Below, one piece after another: positions 53,644 to 63,700 of a stretch of 64,000 bases of DNA. Made by a program: the position numbers and the translations under genes. Origin of the DNA: Sandaracinus amylolyticus (lineage in GTDB: Bacteria; Myxococcota_A; Polyangia; Polyangiales; Sandaracinaceae); contig NZ_CP011125.1 of NCBI RefSeq assembly GCF_000737325.1, positions 7,192,001 to 7,256,000 of the forward strand, given 5' to 3'. Position 1 is the first letter of the stretch. The number at the start of each line of letters is the position of its first letter. The notes under the pieces are model-generated. The model worked only from the letters and a program-made list of their open reading frames with translations. It was not told the DNA's origin and searched no databases.

Positions 53644-54801
53644 ATGGTGCGGCCCACGATCGCGCGCGTCCTCCGCGCGCTCTGTGTGATCGCGATGCTC
53701 GGCGGGTGCGGCGGCGCGCCCTCGGGCGCCGGCGAGACGACGACCACCGCGCGCACCGAGCTTCCACCCGTCGATCCCGCTGCGCTCCGCGAGTTCCAGG
53801 CCGGCGTGCGCGCGATGCAAGAAGGCGGTCGACCCGCGATGCGCCGCGCGCGCGAGCGCTTCGAGGCCGCGATCGCGATCGATCCGAACCTCTGGGAGGC
53901 GCACTACGACCTCGGCGTGGTCCAGCGCGACGCGGGCGAGCTGCGCGAGGCTGCGGCGTCGTTCGAGGCCGCGCGGGCGATCCAGCCGGCGAGCGGCGAG
54001 GTGCTCGCGGCGCTCGCGGAGACCCGCTACGCGCTCGGTGAGCGCGACGCGGCGGCGGATCTGCTGCGCGCGTACGTGACGCAGCATCCGGAGTCGATCC
54101 CGGTGCGCGTCGCGCTCGCGACCGTGCTGCGCGAGCGCGGCGATCACGACGGCGCGCTCGCGCAGGCGCGCGAGGTGCTGGTGCGCGATCCGCGGAACGT
54201 GCGGGCGCTCGCGGAGATCGGACGCATCTATCGCGCGCGCGAGCAGTACGACGTCGCGGAGCTCGTGGTGCGCAAGGCCGTCGAGATCCAGGACGCGGCC
54301 GATCTGCACAACGATCTCGGCCTCATCCAGCTCGCGCGCGGCGACACGCAGGCGGCGTTCGAAGAGTTCCAGCGCGCGATCGCGCTCGACGCGCGCTTCG
54401 CGCCCGCGCACCTGAACCAGGGGGCGGTGCTGCTGCGCGCCGGTGACTACGCGGGCGCCGCGACCGAGTACCGCGCGGTGCTCGCCGCGGATCCGGACCA
54501 CCTCGACGCACGCGTCGCGCTCGGTGCCGCGCTGCGCGCGCAGGGCGAGCACGCACAGGCGCGCCGCGAGTACGAGCGCGTGCTCGAGGCCGCGCCCAAC
54601 CACGCGGCCGCGACGTTCAACCTCGCGATGGTGCTCGCCGACTTCCTCGACGAGCGCCCGCGCGCGAGAGAGCTCTTCGTGCGCTTCCTCGAGCTCGCGC
54701 CGTCGGGCAGCGAGTACCGCGCGACCGCGCAGCGCTACATCGACGAGATCCCCGCGCCCGCGCCTGCCTCACCGCCCCGCGCGGCAGGAGCGGCCCGATG
54801 A
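53644..54801 (+). CDS. TPR-repeat lipoprotein (AglT/GltE-like context)
   Basis: 385 residues from the ATG opening MVRPTIARV, with a MLGGC lipobox. About eight TPR units follow from residue 50 (FEAAIAIDPNLWEAHYDLGVVQRDAGE, LADLHNDLGLIQLARGD, YERVLEAAPNHAAATFNLAMVL). TPR lipoproteins stand beside AgmX/PglI-type genes in myxobacterial envelope clusters, where AglT/GltE is one such protein; the assignment here rests on that context only. Its last codon overlaps the next gene (ATGA). Confidence 0.85.
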   Translation: MVRPTIARVLRALCVIAMLGGCGGAPSGAGETTTTARTELPPVDPAALREFQAGVRAMQEGGRPAMRRARERFEAAIAIDPNLWEAHYDLGVVQRDAGELREAAASFEAARAIQPASGEVLAALAETRYALGERDAAADLLRAYVTQHPESIPVRVALATVLRERGDHDGALAQAREVLVRDPRNVRALAEIGRIYRAREQYDVAELVVRKAVEIQDAADLHNDLGLIQLARGDTQAAFEEFQRAIALDARFAPAHLNQGAVLLRAGDYAGAATEYRAVLAADPDHLDARVALGAALRAQGEHAQARREYERVLEAAPNHAAATFNLAMVLADFLDERPRARELFVRFLELAPSGSEYRATAQRYIDEIPAPAPASPPRAAGAAR

Positions 54802-55058
54802 AGCGTGCGCTGCTCGTGCTCTCGTTCGTGCTCGCGACGACGTCGTCGTCGATCGTGTCGTCGTCGATCGCATCGGCCGACATCCCGCCGCCCGACCAGA
54901 CCTACGAGCCGGCGGCGCCGCCGATGAGCGACTTCGAGCGCGGTCGCATGGTCGGCCGCGCGATCGCTCCCCTGTGCGGGCTCGCGTGCTGCTTCGGCGT
55001 GCCCGCGGTCGGCGTGCTCGCGGCGCTCGTGGTCGCGCAGCGCAAGAAGAAGCGTTGA
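54798..55058 (+). CDS. Small membrane protein with signal peptide
   Basis: 86 residues, start overlapping the TPR gene stop. A signal with a Ser-rich stretch ends near SSIASA|D. The C-terminal half has a helix (APLCGLACCFGVPAVGVLAALVVA) followed by QRKKKR, so the protein would sit with a short cytoplasmic tail. No family recognised; coupling suggests a role with the TPR lipoprotein. Confidence 0.7.
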   Translation: MKRALLVLSFVLATTSSSIVSSSIASADIPPPDQTYEPAAPPMSDFERGRMVGRAIAPLCGLACCFGVPAVGVLAALVVAQRKKKR

Positions 55059-55098
55059 TGGATTGATCACGTTGATCGGCTCGATCAATGTATCCATC
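55057..55098 (+). terminator. Stem-loop after the small membrane protein gene
   Basis: Outer arms GATGGAT (55057-55063) and ATCCATC (55092-55098), inner arms TTGATCG (55072-55078) and CGATCAA (55082-55088). It begins in the stop codon of the gene. No T tract follows, so termination is only probable. Confidence 0.45.
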
Positions 55099-55129
55099 CA
55101 TCGATCCACGAGCGGTATCATGGCGGTCG

Positions 55130-55891
55130 ATGCGCCCGTCCTCGTGGGCCGATCTTCCGGACGCGCTGCGCGATGCGCTCGACGCGTGCTGGCGCGCGCT
55201 CGACGAGCGACCGTGGGAGCACCCCGACGAGCTCCTCCAGCGCGCCGTGCTCGACGCGCTCGGGATCGTGCCGCGCGTGCTCCGCGGCGGAGCGCTCGAC
55301 GCCGCGCGCGCGCTGCGCCCCGATCTCGCGGACCAGCTCGATCGCGACGGCGGCGTGCTCGCGCTCGACGAGCCCTTCGCGCACCACGCGGTGCGCGCGC
55401 GGCTGGCGCACGTGCTCGAAGGCGAGCCGGTCCCTCCGCTCGCGATCGATCCCGCGCGCGTGCTGCACCTCCGCGTCGAGCTCCCCGCGGCGCGGCGGCA
55501 TCGCGTGCTCGCGTGGCGCTGCGCGCAGTCGGTCGTGCCGATGTGGATGCACGTGCACCCCGACGACGAGCGCCCGCTCGCGCTGCTCGACGCGATCGCC
55601 GAGGGCGCGCTCGACGCGCACACGCTGCGCGACGCGCTCGAGCGCGAGGTCGCGCCCTCCGATCCCGCGCTCTCGGCGCTGCGCGCCATCGTGCTCGCGC
55701 ACGACCTCGTCGCGCAGAGCGAGGCGCGCGTCGAGACGACGGAGCTTCCCGATCTCTGCGCCTACGCGTGGCTCGACGCGCCCGCGGAGCTCGTGCCCGA
55801 TGCCCGCTCGCACGAGCCGCCCGCGCGCGCGGAGGCGTGGTTCCGCTGGTGGCTCACCGACGCGGTGCCCTCGGCCTGGCGCTCCGTCTGA
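55130..55891 (+). CDS. Hypothetical protein
   Basis: 253 residues from the ATG opening MRPSSWADLP; an ATG 42 bases earlier lies inside a hairpin and is less likely. Cytoplasmic, rich in Ala, Asp, Arg, with helices and a WMHVHPDDERPLALLDAIAEG segment. The end is Trp-rich (AEAWFRWWLTDAVPSAWRSV). I recognise no family or catalytic motif. Codon use is like that of its neighbours, which supports a real gene. Confidence 0.65.
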   Translation: MRPSSWADLPDALRDALDACWRALDERPWEHPDELLQRAVLDALGIVPRVLRGGALDAARALRPDLADQLDRDGGVLALDEPFAHHAVRARLAHVLEGEPVPPLAIDPARVLHLRVELPAARRHRVLAWRCAQSVVPMWMHVHPDDERPLALLDAIAEGALDAHTLRDALEREVAPSDPALSALRAIVLAHDLVAQSEARVETTELPDLCAYAWLDAPAELVPDARSHEPPARAEAWFRWWLTDAVPSAWRSV

Positions 55892-55899
55892 CAGCGCAT

Positions 55900-56604
55900 A
55901 TGTGGCGGCGCATGCGGTCACGCGTGCTCGTCGCGATCACGCTCCTCGTCGCGGGATGTCAGCGCGACGCGGCCGACGATCCGCCGCGGATCTCGGGGCC
56001 CCAGCGCGCAGCGGCGGACGTCCGACGCGCGCGCATGCACGAGCGCTTCGAGTCGATCGACGTCGCCCGCAGCGCGCTGCAGCGCGGGGATCTCGAAGCC
56101 ACGCGTACCATCGCGTCGACGATCGCGTTCCGCGTGCCGCTCGATCTCCCGCCGCCGGTGCGCGTGCACGGCGATGCCGTGCCGCGTCGCGCGCTCGCGC
56201 TGTCGGCCGCGGAGGATCTCGACACCGCGGGCATCGCATTCGCGCAGCTGGTCGGCACCTGCGGTGCGTGCCACGCGGCGGCCGACGCGACGTGGACGTG
56301 GCCCGAGACGCCGATCCCCGAGGGCGACGACCTCGAGATGCAGATGCAGCGCCACGCGTGGGCCCACGAGCGCATGTGGGAGGCGCTGCTGACGCGGGAT
56401 CCCGCGCGCTTCGACCGCGCCGCGTCGGTGCTCGTCGGCGCGCCGCTCGGCGACGACGCGCGTGTGCGCGAGATCGGCGAGCGGATGCGCGACGCCGCGC
56501 GAGACACCGAGCGCGCGACGACGATCGACGATCGCATCGCGATCTACGGCCGCGTCGTCGCGCGCTGCGGCGCATGCCACGCGCGGCTGCGCACGCTGCC
56601 GTGA
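55900..56604 (+). CDS. Dihaem-type cytochrome c lipoprotein
   Basis: 234 residues with an LLVAGC lipobox (Cys20); an internal ATG at residue 5 is an alternative start. Two c-type haem motifs, CGACH at 121-125 and 223-227, lie about 100 residues apart in helical surroundings. There are several Met and His residues between them (MQMQRHAWAHERMW) that could be distal ligands. The arrangement resembles a fused pair of cytochrome-c'-like or class I domains. Likely periplasmic electron carrier or sensor; no redox enzyme gene is adjacent. Confidence 0.78.
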   Translation: MWRRMRSRVLVAITLLVAGCQRDAADDPPRISGPQRAAADVRRARMHERFESIDVARSALQRGDLEATRTIASTIAFRVPLDLPPPVRVHGDAVPRRALALSAAEDLDTAGIAFAQLVGTCGACHAAADATWTWPETPIPEGDDLEMQMQRHAWAHERMWEALLTRDPARFDRAASVLVGAPLGDDARVREIGERMRDAARDTERATTIDDRIAIYGRVVARCGACHARLRTLP

Positions 56605-56619
56605 ACCATACTGCGCGCG

Positions 56620-57378
56620 ATGACCCGCCAGACCTGGGATCCGGGCGCCTACGACGCCCACGCGCGCTTCGTCTCGGACCTCGGAATGCCCGTCGTGGAG
56701 CTGCTCGCGCCACGGCGCGGCGAGCGCATCCTCGACGTCGGCTGCGGCGACGGCGCGCTCACACGCGCGCTCGTCGATCTCGGCTGCGACGTGATCGGGA
56801 TCGACGCGAGCGAGGCGTTCGTCGTCGCGGCGCGCGCGCGCGGCATCGATGCGCGGGTGATGGACGGACAGGCGATCTCGCTCGACGACGAGGCGCCCTT
56901 CGACGCGGCGTTCAGCAACGCCGCGCTGCACTGGATGAAGGACGCGGACGCCGTGCTCGCGGGCGTGCGGCGCGTGCTGCGCCCCGGCGGCCGGTTCGTC
57001 GGCGAATTCGGCGGCCACGGCAACGTCGGCGCGCTGCATCGCGCGCTCGTCGAGGCGCTCGATGCGCGCGGTCACGACGGCCGCGCCGCGAGCCCGTGGT
57101 TCTTCCCGAGCGCGGAGGACCATCGCGCCCGGCTCGAGCGCGCGGGCTTCGAGGTGCGCGACGTCGCGCTGTTCCCGCGCCCCACGCCGCTGCCCGGGGA
57201 CGTGATCGGCTGGCTCGAGACGTTCGCGCAGCGCTTCACGGGCGTGCTCCCCGAGCCCGAGCGACGCGCGTACCTCGAGGAGGTGCGCGCCCGCGTGGAG
57301 CCGGCGCTGCGTGATGCGAGCGGCGCGTGGACCGCGGACTACGTGCGCCTGCGCTTCGCCGCGTTCGTGCCCGCGTGA
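56620..57378 (+). CDS. SAM-dependent class I methyltransferase
   Basis: 252 residues. Motif I is ILDVGCGDGALTRAL (about 36-50), followed by GIDASEAFV, the AAFSNAALHWMKDADAVLAGVRRVLRPGGRFVGEFGG stretch typical of the UbiE/trans-aconitate methyltransferase type (Tam/BioC-like). A C-terminal helical cap follows. Substrate unknown. Its stop meets the DinB stop with no gap (TGATCA). Confidence 0.9.
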   Translation: MTRQTWDPGAYDAHARFVSDLGMPVVELLAPRRGERILDVGCGDGALTRALVDLGCDVIGIDASEAFVVAARARGIDARVMDGQAISLDDEAPFDAAFSNAALHWMKDADAVLAGVRRVLRPGGRFVGEFGGHGNVGALHRALVEALDARGHDGRAASPWFFPSAEDHRARLERAGFEVRDVALFPRPTPLPGDVIGWLETFAQRFTGVLPEPERRAYLEEVRARVEPALRDASGAWTADYVRLRFAAFVPA

Positions 57379-58572
57379 TCACTCGTCGTCGTCGTCGCCG
57401 CGCTCTCCGAGCAGCGCCGCGCGCGTGACGCCTGCGCCGCGACCGCGCAGCGACGCGAGCGCCGCCTCGAGCTTGCGCCCACGCTCGACCCCGGGATCCG
57501 GGAAGAGCGTGCGCGCCTCGTCGATCGGCACGAGCGCGGACACGCTCACGCCGCTGAGCCGCACGCCCTTGCGCGCAAGCAGCGAGGGCTCGAAGCGCTC
57601 GAGGAGCGTTCGCGCCGCGCGATGGATCGACGTCGTGTCGGAGACCGCCTCGGGCAGCTGCATCGAGCGCGTCTTGAGCGTGAAGTCGCTGTACTTGAGC
57701 TTCACCGTGACGCCGCGCCCAGCGAGCCCCGCGAGGAACATGCGCTCCGCGACGCGCGAGCTCTGCGAGAGCAGCTTCGTCGCGACCGCGTCCTCGTCGC
57801 GCAGATCGTCGTCGAACGTCTCCTCGGCGCCGATCGACTTCGCGTCGCGCTCGGGCTCGACGTCGCGCTCGTCCTCGCCGCGCGCGAGCCGCGCCATCTC
57901 GGGGCCCCACTCACCGAACGCACGCGCGAGCCGCTCGTCGTCGGCGCGCGCGAGATCGCCGAGCGTGTGGTAGCCCGCCGCGTGCGCGCGCGGCGCGCTC
58001 TTCGGGCCCATGCCCCACATCCGCTCGATGGGCAGCGGCGCGAGGAATTCGCGCACCTCGCCCGCGTGCACCACCACGAGCCCGTCGGGCTTGCGCAGAT
58101 CGCTCGCGATCTTCGCGACGAACTTCGACGGCGCGACCCCGGCCGACGCGGTGAGCCCGACCTCGTCGCGGATCGCGCGCTTGATCTGCGCGGCGATCGC
58201 CTCGCCGTCGCCGTAGAGCGCGCGGCTCGCGCCGACGTCGAGGAACGCCTCGTCGAGCGAGAGCCCTTCGACCAGCGGCGTGAACCGATGGAAGATCGCG
58301 AACACCTGGCGGCTCACCGACGCGTAGTGATCGTGCCGCGGCCACACGACGATCGCGTGCGGGCACCGGCGCATCGCCTCGCCCATCGACATCGCGGAGC
58401 GCACCCCGAACGTGCGCGCCTCGTACGACGCCGCCGACACCACGCCACGTCGCGCCGCGCCCCCGACGATCACCGGCTTGCCGCGGATCGACGGATCGTC
58501 GCGCTGCTCGACCGACGCGTAGAACGCGTCCATGTCGACGTGCAGGATGGTGCGCTCGACGTCGCGCGACAC
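57379..58572 (-). CDS. dinB: DNA polymerase IV (Y family)
   Basis: 397 residues from a GTG opening VSRDVERTILHVDMDAFYASVEQRD. Catalytic motifs: DMDAFYASVE and SLDEAFLDV. The helix-hairpin-helix region GMGPKSA and a little-finger domain with VTVKLKYSDFTLKTRS are present. The last residues are an acidic tail, not a classic beta-clamp box. Performs error-prone translesion synthesis. Only 24 bases separate it from the divergent cupin gene. Confidence 0.95.
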   Translation of the reverse strand: MSRDVERTILHVDMDAFYASVEQRDDPSIRGKPVIVGGAARRGVVSAASYEARTFGVRSAMSMGEAMRRCPHAIVVWPRHDHYASVSRQVFAIFHRFTPLVEGLSLDEAFLDVGASRALYGDGEAIAAQIKRAIRDEVGLTASAGVAPSKFVAKIASDLRKPDGLVVVHAGEVREFLAPLPIERMWGMGPKSAPRAHAAGYHTLGDLARADDERLARAFGEWGPEMARLARGEDERDVEPERDAKSIGAEETFDDDLRDEDAVATKLLSQSSRVAERMFLAGLAGRGVTVKLKYSDFTLKTRSMQLPEAVSDTTSIHRAARTLLERFEPSLLARKGVRLSGVSVSALVPIDEARTLFPDPGVERGRKLEAALASLRGRGAGVTRAALLGERGDDDDE

Positions 58573-58596
58573 GGCGTCCGACTCTACGCTGCGCGC

Positions 58597-59091
58597 ATGA
58601 CACTGCCCACCGAGAGGCCGCCCACCGCCGACGAGCTCGCGACCCAGCTCGGCCTCGCGCCGCACCCCGAGGGCGGCTTCTACCGCGAGACGTACCGCGC
58701 GAGCACGATGGTCGACACCCCGCGAGGCCCACGCGCCGCGTCCACCGCGATCTACTTCCTCGTGCCGCGCGGCGCGTTCTCGGCGCTGCACCGCATCGCG
58801 AGCGACGAGGTCTGGCACCACTACGCGGGCGCGGCGCTGCGGGTCGTGCGCATCGCGGAGGACGGCGCGCGCGGCGATCTCGTGATCGGGCCCGGCGGCG
58901 CGCCCCAGGGCGTCGTCGAGGCGGGCGCGTGGTTCGGCGCGACGATCGAGGGCGACGGAGACTGGGCGCTGGTCGGGTGCACCGTCGCGCCGGGGTTCGA
59001 CTTCGCCGACTTCGAGCTCGCGCAGCGCGCGGATCTGATCGCGCGCTTCCCGCAGCACGCGCAGGTGATCACGGCGCTGACGCGATCATGA
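58597..59091 (+). CDS. DUF985 cupin
   Basis: 164 residues. HPEGGFYRETYR, TAIYFLVPRGAFSALHRIASDEVWHHYAGAAL and GCTVAPGFDFADFELA match the DUF985 cupin family, a small beta-barrel with a putative sugar- or metal-binding pocket. Function unproven. Ends inside a long terminator hairpin. Confidence 0.9.
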   Translation: MTLPTERPPTADELATQLGLAPHPEGGFYRETYRASTMVDTPRGPRAASTAIYFLVPRGAFSALHRIASDEVWHHYAGAALRVVRIAEDGARGDLVIGPGGAPQGVVEAGAWFGATIEGDGDWALVGCTVAPGFDFADFELAQRADLIARFPQHAQVITALTRS

Positions 59092-59135
59092 GCGCAAGTG
59101 ATGGATCGCCGACCGATCCATCACCCACGCTCATG
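59087..59135. terminator. Long bidirectional terminator hairpin
   Basis: Outer arms CATGAGCG (59087-59094) and CGCTCATG (59128-59135), inner arms GTGATGGATCG (59098-59108) and CGATCCATCAC (59114-59124), with a three-by-three internal loop and a five-base loop. It joins the stops of two convergent genes. No T tract. Confidence 0.8.
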
Positions 59136-59137
59136 GG

Positions 59138-60034
59138 TCACATCTGCGTGACGGTCAGCTGGTAGGGCGCCTGCGACGGCGGGCACACCGGCGCGCCGCC
59201 GCAGTCGTCGCCGGGCACCACGAACACCGAGTACGCGCCTGCCGCGAGCCGGTACACGGGGTTGCCCTGCTCGTCGAACTGCGGCTCGACCATCGCCGTC
59301 TCGCACGCGGGGAAGCGCACCGCGCCGCTGCAGATCATCGCGAACGGCGCCTGCTCTCCGGTGAGCCCGGGCGACACGACGTTCGCCATCAGGTTCGCCG
59401 GCGCGGCGAGCGAGAGCAGGTAACGCGGCAGCGGTGCGGGCGTGGGCTGGAGCTGACCGCTCTCGGTCGCGCCGACCGCGATCGCGCGCGCCGGCGCGGG
59501 GGGCGTCGCGGGCGCGTCGAGGATCGCCTCGAGCGGGTCGGTCGTGATGATCGCGCCGACCTGGTACTGCGGCGCCTGGCCGGGCTGGCGCGTCACGACT
59601 GCGCCGTAGAACAGCGTGCCGCGGATGCCGAGGCCGACGTTCGAGTCGCCGGTCTCGTAGATCGCGTCGAGGTCGCTGAGCAGGCCGTCGAGGTGCTGGC
59701 GGCGCGTCGCATCGTCGAGATCGGCGAGGCCCTCGGTCTGCGCGTCGCCGTACTTCACGAGCGCGACCACGCGGCGCGGCGTGCCGTCGATCACGCGCAC
59801 CGCGACCGAGTCGCCGGGCTCGAGATCGGACAGCAGCGTCTGCGCCATCTGCTGCGCCTCGGGCCCCTCGCCCCACGCCTGGCCGTACTGGAAGTGCCCC
59901 TCCATCTCGGTCACGGCGTCGTTGCTGCCGCTGCTCGCCGCGCCTTCCTCGCCGCCGCCCGCCGTCGCGGTGCCGAGCACCGCGAAGACCGCGACGATCA
60001 TCACGCTGAGCGCGCGCCGTCGGTTCTTCGTCAT
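59138..60034 (-). CDS. Secreted protein of unknown function
   Basis: 298 residues; GGGAG precedes the ATG opening MTKNRRRALS by eight bases. The signal peptide ends near AVLGTATAG. No Cys near the cleavage site, so it is not a lipoprotein. The body holds repeated beta-like segments and ends VVPGDDCGGAPVCPPSQAPYQLTVTQM. I know no family. Its ATG overlaps the stop of the upstream membrane protein (TGATG), so the two are coupled. Confidence 0.75.
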   Translation of the reverse strand: MTKNRRRALSVMIVAVFAVLGTATAGGGEEGAASSGSNDAVTEMEGHFQYGQAWGEGPEAQQMAQTLLSDLEPGDSVAVRVIDGTPRRVVALVKYGDAQTEGLADLDDATRRQHLDGLLSDLDAIYETGDSNVGLGIRGTLFYGAVVTRQPGQAPQYQVGAIITTDPLEAILDAPATPPAPARAIAVGATESGQLQPTPAPLPRYLLSLAAPANLMANVVSPGLTGEQAPFAMICSGAVRFPACETAMVEPQFDEQGNPVYRLAAGAYSVFVVPGDDCGGAPVCPPSQAPYQLTVTQM

Positions 60035-60531
60035 CAGCCGTTCTCCCAAGCTCGCGTCTCGGTCGTGAGGGCAGCCGCGCGACGCGAGCCAGCGCGCGTT
60101 CCACCGGAAGTCCAGATCGCCGCGACCAGCGCGACGGTGGTCAGGGCGAGGTCGAGCACGTCGAAGGTGCCCGGCACCACGCGCGCGAGCTGCGCGAGCT
60201 CCGCGCCCGGCCCGAGCGCGAGCGGGACGAAGAGCGCGAGCGCGCGCTCCTTCACGTCCGACTCGGCGTGCACGCGCGAGAGCGCCCACGTCAGCGCGTA
60301 GACCCAGAGCGCGTCGGGCAGCGAGAAGAGCGCCCACTCGGGCAGCACGATGTCCGTCGCGCGCAGCGAGCCGCGCAGCGCGCTCGCGACCTCGCGCACA
60401 CCCAGCGCGTCCGCCCAGCGCCACCCGAGCAGCGAGCCATCGCGCCACCCGAGGTAGATCGCGCCCCCGACGATCAGCGGCAGGATCACGTGCAGCGACA
60501 CGTCACGGCGATCGGTCCGGGCAAGGCGCAT
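60034..60531 (-). CDS. Integral membrane protein
   Basis: 165 residues from the ATG opening MRLARTDRRD. Four hydrophobic segments (VILPLIVGGAIYLGW, ALFSLPDALWVYALTWALS, ALALFVPLALGPGAELA, LDLALTTVALVAAIW) predict a small multi-pass inner-membrane protein. No family recognised and no strong ribosome site. The start is chosen because it precedes the first helix directly. Confidence 0.7.
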   Translation of the reverse strand: MRLARTDRRDVSLHVILPLIVGGAIYLGWRDGSLLGWRWADALGVREVASALRGSLRATDIVLPEWALFSLPDALWVYALTWALSRVHAESDVKERALALFVPLALGPGAELAQLARVVPGTFDVLDLALTTVALVAAIWTSGGTRAGSRRAAALTTETRAWENG

Positions 60532-60757
60532 GGGCGGTCCGTTCTTACCGTCGTCGCGAAGGCGCAATTCCTCGCCTGCCCCCCGCGCGCGACGCGCGAT
60601 GGTCGCGTCTGCGGCGCGCCGTTTCCAGGGGCGCGCGGACGATCTCGCGCGCCGCTCGATCGTGCCGTGCAAAAGAACGCGCGCGATCGCTCGGCCAGCT
60701 GGGGCGCTCGCTCGCACGGGCAGGGCCTGAGCGGGCGAGCCGACCGGGGACGCTCGT
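60532..60757. other. 226-base intergenic region, no gene seen
   Basis: Lies between two minus-strand genes. It contains GC-rich partial inverted repeats (GCGCGCC...GGGCGCGC around 60617-60640) but no clear T-tailed hairpin, ORF or operator. It should include the promoter of the membrane protein gene and the 3' end of the TPR transcript. Confidence 0.4.
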
Positions 60758-63700
60758 TCAGCGCGATCGACGACGGCGTCGGCTGCCGCGCTCCTCGCGC
60801 GGTCGCTCGCCCTGGGTCGCTTCGCCGCTCGTCGGCGTGCTCGGAGTCGGCGTCGTGGTCGCGGCCGGTGCGTTCTCCGGCGCGGCGGGCTCGCCGCGGC
60901 GCAGTCCGTCGAGCGGCTGCGGCGGCGGGAGCGGGACGCCCTCGACGATGTCTGCGCCCATCTCGCGGAACGGCGGATACTGCACGTCGTTGAGCCGCGT
61001 GAGCCCCTCGCGAAGCTGCGCGGTCCACGAGTTGAAGATGCGCAGCTCGATCGCCTGCTGGTAGCCGCCCTCGTACGCCTGCAGCGCCTGCTCTTCGATC
61101 GGGATGATGAACATCGCGAGCTGGTCGCGGTACGCCTGGTCTTCTTCTTCCGTGAGGTTCGGCGGGACCTCGAACTCGCGCAGCGACTGCGCGAAGAGCT
61201 CGTAGCTGCGACCGATCTGGAAGAGCGCCGCGGTCACGAGCTCGGCCACGCGCAGCTCGACGACCTCCGCGAACGCCGTCGATGCGTCGCGCAGCAGCTG
61301 GCTCTTGCGCTCGAGGCGCTGGCGCAATCCGTCGACCGGCCCGGCGATCTGCACGGTCTCGAACTCGCGAAGGACGAGCTCGCCCTGGAGATATCGCGCC
61401 TGCGCGAGCCAGTAGCGGCCGCGCTCGCCGAGGCGACGCAGCGCGCCGCGGCCCGTGCGCACCGCCTGCTGCAGCGCGCGATCCGCGCCCGCGCGATCCT
61501 CGGCGCGGAGCAGCACCTGCGCGAGGCGCGTCTGCGCCTCGACGTCGCGATCGGGGTTGCGGCTGCGCCGCGCGTACTCGGTGTAGACGCGCGCGGCCTC
61601 GGCCCAGCGCTCCGCGCCTTCGTGGGCGCGCGCGAGCATGAAGCTCACCTCGTCGCCCTGCGCGTCGCGCGCATGTCGCTCGAGGAACGCGTTCGCCGCG
61701 CGCACCGCGTCGTCCCAGTCCTCCGCCGCGAGCCGCAGCAGCACCGCGTTGTAGAGCGAGTCCGCCGCGTGCTCGCCCTGCGGGAAGCGCGTCCCGTACG
61801 CCTCGTAGAAGCGCGCCGCATCGGAGAACTGCGCGATCGACTCCATCATCTGCGCGCCCGACCACGCCGCCAGCGCGCCCTCGCTGCTGCCCGGGTGGAG
61901 CTCGATCAGACGGTCGTACGCGCTCGATGCGCCCGCGAGATCGCCCGCGCGCTGTCGCTCGAGGCCCGCGTTGTACCAGGCCTGTCGTGCCCGCGGATCG
62001 CGCGGGAACTCCTCGGCCGCGCGCTGGTACGCGGCCGCGGCCTCGCCGTGCTCGCCGCGGCCCGCGAGCTGCTCGCCGAGCGCGAACACGGCCTGGAGGA
62101 TGAGCGTGTCGAGGCGCTGCTGCGCCTGCGCGTTCTGGAACGACGGCGCGGTCTTCAGACGTCGCGCCCAGGTCTCGATGTTCGCGTAGTCCTGCGCGCG
62201 ATTGAACGAGTCGAGGATCAGCTCGCCCGCGGTCGCCGCATACTCGCTCTGCGGGAATCGCTCGAGCAGCTGACCGAACAGGCGCACTGCAGGGTCGTAG
62301 ATCCCGCGGTCGTAATAGAGCCGTCCCTGGCGGAACAAGATCTCCGGCAGATCCGGGTCGTTGGGGAAGAGCTCGACGTAGAGCTCGATCGCCTCCGAGA
62401 ACTTCACGTCGTTCTCGGTCTCTCCGCACGGGTCCTCCGCAGCACCCTCCGCGGGCGGCTGTGCCGGCGGCTGCACCGGAGGCCGCGCCGGCGTGGTGCC
62501 GCGCGTGCGGGTGCACGTCTCGAGCTGCCCTTCCCTCACCCGCTCGAACGCGCCGATCGCGTTGTAGAGCGCGTCGCGCGTGTGCTCACCCTGAGGGTTC
62601 CTGCGCGCGGCCGCGAGGTACTCGTCGCCTGCCTCCGGATACCGCTCGAGGCGATGGAACAGGATCTCCGCGCGATAGAAGTGCAGGTCGTACGCGCTCT
62701 CGCTCTCGGGGAAGTGCTCGAGATAGAGGTCGTATCCGCGCTCCGCCCACTCGAATCGAGTGCGCTGATCGTCGCGCTGTCCGAGCTCGTGCCAGCGCAT
62801 CGCGCGCACGCGAATGGCACGCTCGATTCGCGTCCTCGCCGCTTCGACGACCTCGGGGTCGCTCTGCTGCTGCGCCCAGGATCCGCCGGGCAGATATCCG
62901 TCAGCCAGCGCGGTGAGCGCCTCGAGCGTGTGCTGCGAGTCGTCGAGCGCCGCGTATCCCGCCGCGATCTGCTGTGCCCAGAGCGGCGCGTCCTCGCTCG
63001 CCGGCTCCATCTCGAGCAACAAGCGATACGCGGCGATGCCCTGGTCGTAGCGCGCGTCGTCCATGTAGCGGAGCGACAGGCGCGACAGCACGCGCCCCGC
63101 ATATCGCTCGCCGCCGATCTCCTCGAGGAAACGGAACACGTCCTGCGCGGTGTTGCGCTCGTCCTCGGTGAAGACCTGGATCAGATAGTCGAGCGCCTCA
63201 CTCTGGAGATCGCGGAGACGTCGTCGCTGCGCGCTCGTGAGCTGGCCGCGATCGCGCCCGAGATCGAGCACCTGACGAAAGCGCGTCGCCGCTTCCGTCG
63301 TGCGGTTCATGCGCCACAGACACCACGCGCTCTTGAAGAGCGCCATGTCGTAGAGCTCGCTGTCGCGATAGCGCAGCACCTGCTCGAACTCGGGCAGCGC
63401 CGCCTCGAACTCGAGGTTCGCGAACGCCGCCTCCGCGAGCGCCATGTGCGCGTCGGGGACGAACCGGCTCTGCGGGAAGTCGCGCAGGATGCGTCGATAG
63501 AGCGCCAGCGCGCCCTCGAGATCCTGCAGCTCCGTGAGCGCGTACGCCTTCATGTAGAGCACGAAGTCGTAGCGGTCGTAGCCGCGATGCTGCTCGAGGA
63601 TGCGATCGTAGAGCGTGATCGCAGGGCGGTAGTCGGGCGCGGGCTCGGCGCCGCGATTCTCCTCGGGCACTTGCTGCCACGCCGCGAAGCGCTCGAGGTA

